From Lachnospiraceae bacterium UBA3692 (GTDB lineage Bacteria > Bacillota > Clostridia > Lachnospirales > Lachnospiraceae): 54,249 nt of DNA. A program made the position numbers and the translations under genes. Shown here piece by piece: positions 51,092 through 54,249 of this stretch (position 1 is the first letter of the stretch; every line of letters begins with the position of its first letter). The stretch is from positions 1 to 54,249 of the forward strand of contig DFIR01000093.1 of NCBI GenBank assembly GCA_002372815.1. Reading direction: 5' to 3'. The notes beneath the pieces were generated by a model. That model was not told the DNA's origin, ran no database searches, and saw only the letters and a list, made by a program, of their open reading frames with translations.

Positions 51092-51120
51092 AATTTACCA
51101 TAGACATCCTGTAAATGCAA
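51092..51120 (-). promoter_or_regulatory. Promoter of rplS
   Basis: TTGCAT, 17 bases, TAAATT with a TG one base before the -10 (extended -10), on the minus strand just after trmD. Confidence 0.7.
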
Positions 51121-51149
51121 GAGAATTCTGCGTATGCATTACAGCACAC

Positions 51150-51917
51150 TTATACATCCTCCCGGGCCTCCTCCGCGCCGGATCCGGTGTGCCGTCTCCT
51201 GCGCCGTTTCGGCGGTTTCGGGGGATGTTCCAGCATATAGGCCTCATAGAGCTCAGGCCTCCGCTGCCGTGTCCTCTCGAGGGACTGTTCCAGACGCCAG
51301 GCGTCCACCTTGGCGTGGTCTCCGGAGAGGAGGATCGGCGGGACTTTCTTCCCGTGCCACTCCTCCGGTCTCGAATACTGCGGGTATTCGAGCAGTCCGT
51401 TCATGAAGGAATCCGTCTCCGGGGACTCCGTGTTGCTGAGGACCCCGGGGATCATGCGTGAGACCGCGTCGATCACAATCATGGCCGGCAGCTCGCCGCC
51501 GGTCAGCACGTAATCTCCCACCGAGATCTCGTCGGTGACGATCTCCTCGAGGACGCGCTCGTCGATCCCTTCATAGTGGCCGCACAGAAGGATCAGGTGC
51601 TCCTCCTGCGCCAGTTCCTGCGCCATCTTCTGGTCGAAGGTGCGGCCCTGCGGCGTCATATGCAGGACGCGAGTCCCTTCCGGCACGCGGTCGCGGATCG
51701 ATGCCCACGCGTCGTAGATCGGCTGGGCCTGCATCAGCATGCCGGCGCCGCCGCCGTAGGGGTAGTCGTCCACCCGGCCGTGCTTATTCAATGTATAATC
51801 CCGGATATTCACTGCTTCCAGGCTGATCAGTCCCCGCTCCATGGCGCGCGCCAGGATGCTCGTGTGCACCCCCTGCGTGATCATGTCCGGGAACAGCGTC
51901 AGTACGTGAAAGTACAT
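51150..51917 (-). CDS. trmD: tRNA (guanine-37-N1)-methyltransferase TrmD
   Basis: A 255-residue SPOUT methyltransferase modifying G37 of tRNAs and preventing +1 frameshifts. The trefoil-knot motifs LLCGHYEGIDERV and EISVGDYVLTGGELPA and the GGGAGMLM segment are intact. The ATG at 51915–51917 follows GGAGGG. The C-terminus ends with an extra basic/acidic tail (KPPKRRRRRHTGSG onward) not needed for the fold. Immediately follows rimM (11 bases). Confidence 0.98.
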   Translation of the reverse strand: MYFHVLTLFPDMITQGVHTSILARAMERGLISLEAVNIRDYTLNKHGRVDDYPYGGGAGMLMQAQPIYDAWASIRDRVPEGTRVLHMTPQGRTFDQKMAQELAQEEHLILLCGHYEGIDERVLEEIVTDEISVGDYVLTGGELPAMIVIDAVSRMIPGVLSNTESPETDSFMNGLLEYPQYSRPEEWHGKKVPPILLSGDHAKVDAWRLEQSLERTRQRRPELYEAYMLEHPPKPPKRRRRRHTGSGAEEAREDV

Positions 51918-51928
51918 GCCGCCCTCCG

Positions 51929-52450
51929 TCAGAGATCCTCGAGCCCGGGCATGAGATGTACGGTCATCGTGCCCGCTTCGAGGTCGATTCCCAGGATACA
52001 TTCCGGGATCGCCGGGAGCATATATTCCTTCGATCCCTTCCCGCCGCGCACGACATAGACATCGTTCGCACCGGTCTGCAGGACATCCCGCAGGACGCCC
52101 AGCTCGCGGCCGTCGTCGGTGACGGTCTTCAGCCCCAGGAGATCCGGGATAAAGTATTCGCCTTCCTCCAGCGGGACCGCGTCCTCGCGCCCGATCCAGA
52201 GCGTGCTGCCGCGCATGCGCTCCACGTCCTCGATGCGGTCCATGCCCTCGAAGCCGAGGATCGCGAACTGCTTGAAGTACTTGACGCTGCGGATCTTCAC
52301 GCGCCTCTGCGCGCGGCCGCTGTCGAGGATCACTTCCTCCAGCGTGTCGAAACGTCTGGGCTCATCCGATGTGGGAAGCACCTTGACTTCCCCTTTCAGC
52401 CCGTGTGTGCCGGTGATGATGCCGACCTGAAATCTCTCGTTCAAACTCAT
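51929..52450 (-). CDS. rimM: Ribosome maturation factor RimM
   Basis: A 173-residue 30S assembly factor. The N-terminal domain has VGIITGTHGLKGEVKVLPTSD and the PRC-barrel C-terminal domain has GEYFIPDLLGLKT and DVYVV...KEYMLPAIPECI. The start codon overlaps the khpA stop by 4 bases, so translation is coupled. Confidence 0.96.
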   Translation of the reverse strand: MSLNERFQVGIITGTHGLKGEVKVLPTSDEPRRFDTLEEVILDSGRAQRRVKIRSVKYFKQFAILGFEGMDRIEDVERMRGSTLWIGREDAVPLEEGEYFIPDLLGLKTVTDDGRELGVLRDVLQTGANDVYVVRGGKGSKEYMLPAIPECILGIDLEAGTMTVHLMPGLEDL

Positions 52451-52680
52451 TTACTGTCGATATCCACGTAGACCCTGCTGTCATCCAGGGTCGATGCCGC
52501 CTTCACGACACTGCGGATCGCCTTGGCGATCCTGCCGTTCTTGCCTATGACCTTGCCGGCGTCGGACTGTGCCACGTGCAGCTGGACCCGGACGGTCCTG
52601 CCTTCCTTCTTCTCCGTGACGGTGACCTCCTCCGGGTGCTCAACAAGCGCCTTGGCGATGACCTCCACTAACTCTTTCAT
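52447..52680 (-). CDS. khpA: KH-domain RNA-binding protein KhpA
   Basis: A 77-residue single KH-domain protein (YlqC). The GxxG loop reads GKNG in VIGKNGRIAKAIRSVVKA. With KhpB it affects cell elongation and RNA stability in Firmicutes. Placed between rpsP and rimM as in most relatives. Confidence 0.95.
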   Translation of the reverse strand: MKELVEVIAKALVEHPEEVTVTEKKEGRTVRVQLHVAQSDAGKVIGKNGRIAKAIRSVVKAASTLDDSRVYVDIDSK

Positions 52681-52725
52681 GGTAATAGCCCTTCTGATCG
52701 CTCGATCGATGCCGCTCGGTCCTTA

Positions 52726-52965
52726 TTAGATCCCGGCCTGTTTGAAGAGTTTCTTGACCACGGTCGTGGGCTGTGCGCCGTTGGCGATCCACTTCTTGGC
52801 TGCTTCCGCATCCACTGTGACGGTAGCGGGATCCGTGTTCGGGTTGTAGGAACCGATCTCATCGATGCTGCGGCCGTTTCTGGGAGCATTCGCATCCGCC
52901 ACGACGATCCTGTACATAGGAACCTTCTTCTCACCGATCCGGGTCAATCTGATCTTAACTGCCAT
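52726..52965 (-). CDS. rpsP: 30S ribosomal protein S16
   Basis: A 79-residue ribosomal protein: MAVKIRLTRIGEKKVPMYRIVVADANAPRNG is diagnostic, with the second half of typical length (VTVDAEAAKKWIANGAQPT). AAGGAGGAG ribosome binding site. Followed by khpA after 45 bases. Confidence 0.98.
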   Translation of the reverse strand: MAVKIRLTRIGEKKVPMYRIVVADANAPRNGRSIDEIGSYNPNTDPATVTVDAEAAKKWIANGAQPTTVVKKLFKQAGI

Positions 52966-53071
52966 TGTTCTTCACTCCTCCTTGATTCTCGATTGTGCAT
53001 ATATATGGAAATGCGCGTTGCGCATAACCTTCCGTGTGAAAATACTGCGGGTCTTCTCTGTCCTTCGCAGA
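52966..53071. other. ffh–rpsP spacer with a short palindrome
   Basis: Contains a perfect ATGCGC/GCGCAT stem-loop (53011–53025) with a 3-base loop and no U-tract, plus the rpsP ribosome binding site. Confidence 0.5.
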
Positions 53072-54249
53072 TCAGAAGAATCCGCCCTTGCGTCCGCCGA
53101 ACATGCCGCCCATATTGCCCATGCCGCCGAACGGATTGCCGCCCCTGCGGCGTCCCTTCCGGCCCATGCTGCCGGCCTGCTTCATCATCTTCTGCATCTG
53201 GGTGAACTGTTTGATGAAGCGGTTCACTTCCGCGATGTCGTTGCCGGAGCCCTTCGCGATGCGGAACTTCCTCTGCGGCGTCAGGAGCTTGGGATTCGCC
53301 CGCTCCTGCGGCGTCATGCTGAGGATGATCGCCTCGGTGCGCTTGAGCTGCTTCTCGTCGATGGCCCCTTCGAGCTGGTCCTTGCTGAGGCCCATGCCGG
53401 GCATCATGCCGAGGATGCTGGTCAGGCCGCCCATCTTCTGCATCTGCTTCATGGAGTCGAGGTAGTCGTTGAAGTCGAACTTGCCCTTGCGGAGATGGCC
53501 CGCCATCTCCCTGGTCCGCTCCTCGTCCTCCTTGTCGAGCGCTTCCTGCGCCTTGTCGATCAGCGTCAGGACATCGCCCATGCCCAGGATCCTGCTCGCC
53601 ATCCGGTCCGGATAGAACTGCTCCAGGTCGCTGAGCTTCTCGCCCATGCCGATGTAGAGGATCGGCTTGCCGGTCACCGCGCGGATGGACAGCGCCGCGC
53701 CGCCGCGGGTGTCTCCGTCGAGCTTGGTCAGCACCACGCCGTCGGTCCCGACCTTCGCGTCGAAGGTCTTCGCGACGTTGACGGCCTCCTGGCCGGTCAT
53801 GGCGTCGACGACGAGGAGGGTCTGGTGGACGGTGACCGCCTTCTTGATCTCCTCGAGCTCGCGCATCATATCCTTGTCGATCTGCAGACGGCCGGCCGTG
53901 TCGAGGATCACCAGGTTCATGCTCTGCTTCTCCGCGTATTCGACGGCCTTCTTCGCGATCTGGGCCGGCTTCACATTGTCGCCCATCGTGAAGACTTCGA
54001 CGCCCTGCTTCTCACCGTTGACCTGCAGCTGTTTGATAGCCGCCGGGCGGTAGACGTCCAGCGCGACCAGCAGGGGCTTCTTGCCCTTCTGCTTGTACTT
54101 GCCGGCGAGCTTCGCTGCGGTGGTCGTCTTACCTGCGCCTTGCAGGCCGACCATCATCAGCACCGTCACGGCCTTTCCGGGCTGGAAGGCGATCTCCGTC
54201 TTCTCGGAGCCCATCAGGGCGATCATCTCCTCGTTGACGATCTTGATGA
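53072..54249 (-). CDS. ffh: Signal recognition particle protein Ffh, 5' end beyond the window
   Basis: At least 392 codons of the SRP GTPase that targets membrane and secreted proteins to the Sec channel. G-domain motifs GLQGAGKTTTAAKLAGKYK, DTAGRLQIDKDMM and TKLDGDTRGGA are present, followed by the Met-rich M domain and a Gly/Met/Arg-rich end (GGMGNMGGMFGGRKGGFF). The ATG at 54224–54226 is internal: codons upstream still read KIVNEEM in frame, so the N domain lies beyond the right edge. Precedes rpsP as expected. Confidence 0.97.
   Translation of the reverse strand, partial: IKIVNEEMIALMGSEKTEIAFQPGKAVTVLMMVGLQGAGKTTTAAKLAGKYKQKGKKPLLVALDVYRPAAIKQLQVNGEKQGVEVFTMGDNVKPAQIAKKAVEYAEKQSMNLVILDTAGRLQIDKDMMRELEEIKKAVTVHQTLLVVDAMTGQEAVNVAKTFDAKVGTDGVVLTKLDGDTRGGAALSIRAVTGKPILYIGMGEKLSDLEQFYPDRMASRILGMGDVLTLIDKAQEALDKEDEERTREMAGHLRKGKFDFNDYLDSMKQMQKMGGLTSILGMMPGMGLSKDQLEGAIDEKQLKRTEAIILSMTPQERANPKLLTPQRKFRIAKGSGNDIAEVNRFIKQFTQMQKMMKQAGSMGRKGRRRGGNPFGGMGNMGGMFGGRKGGFF

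Overview
The window comes from a moderately GC-rich low-GC-lineage (Firmicutes/Bacillota) bacterium, most likely a Clostridia member of Lachnospiraceae type. The main evidence is the housekeeping order ffh–rpsP–khpA–rimM–trmD–rplS–rbgA–lepB–rnhB–yraN, strong AGGAGG-type ribosome binding sites, a long-form ribose-phosphate pyrophosphokinase, a double-domain U32 (DUF3656-type) protein and a SpaA/class C sortase pilus locus. Nearly every gene is on the minus strand; the only convincing plus-strand gene is prs. Organism and family assignments rest on remembered family features, not on a search.

Region 1 (about 1–1.3 kb): a PD-(D/E)XK 'Rpn-type' nuclease gene with its own promoter and a hairpin leader. 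Region 2 (1.3–27.6 kb): a 26-kb surface-structure locus read right to left: small coiled-coil gene, dedicated signal peptidase I, long leader with a short ORF, major pilin, class C sortase, small VPQTG minor pilin, then three giant wall-anchored proteins of 1944, 3221 and 1673 residues. The giants share an unusual export sequence and an N-terminal head module and diverge afterwards into a fibro-slime/PA14-like lectin, a long stack of Cna_B domains, and a VWA adhesin with an intact MIDAS. No strong U-tailed terminator lies between the genes; GC-rich hairpins sit in most of the gaps, so graded expression from a shared transcript is plausible.

Region 3 (27.7–39.5 kb): MATE transporter, a membrane-anchored degenerate GH3-like protein, smpB, secG, a class B PBP with its FtsW/RodA partner, a U32 protein, zapA and ruvB/ruvA. 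Region 4 (39.5–40.35 kb): a gene-free stretch holding two different repeat arrays, one a cluster of short palindromes built on AAAGCGA and the other an 87-bp tandem repeat that, read as RNA on the ilvC strand, keeps its hairpins through G·U and compensating changes, and joins an inverted-repeat element placed directly after the ilvC stop codon. This is the most unusual non-coding feature in the window.

Region 5 (40.35–46.5 kb): branched-chain amino acid genes (ilvB, two different ACT-type small subunits, ilvC), plsY and der. Region 6 (46.5–54.25 kb): prs facing the yraN–rnhB–lepB–rbgA–rplS–trmD–rimM–khpA–rpsP–ffh group of translation, RNA-processing and protein-export genes; ffh runs off the right end.
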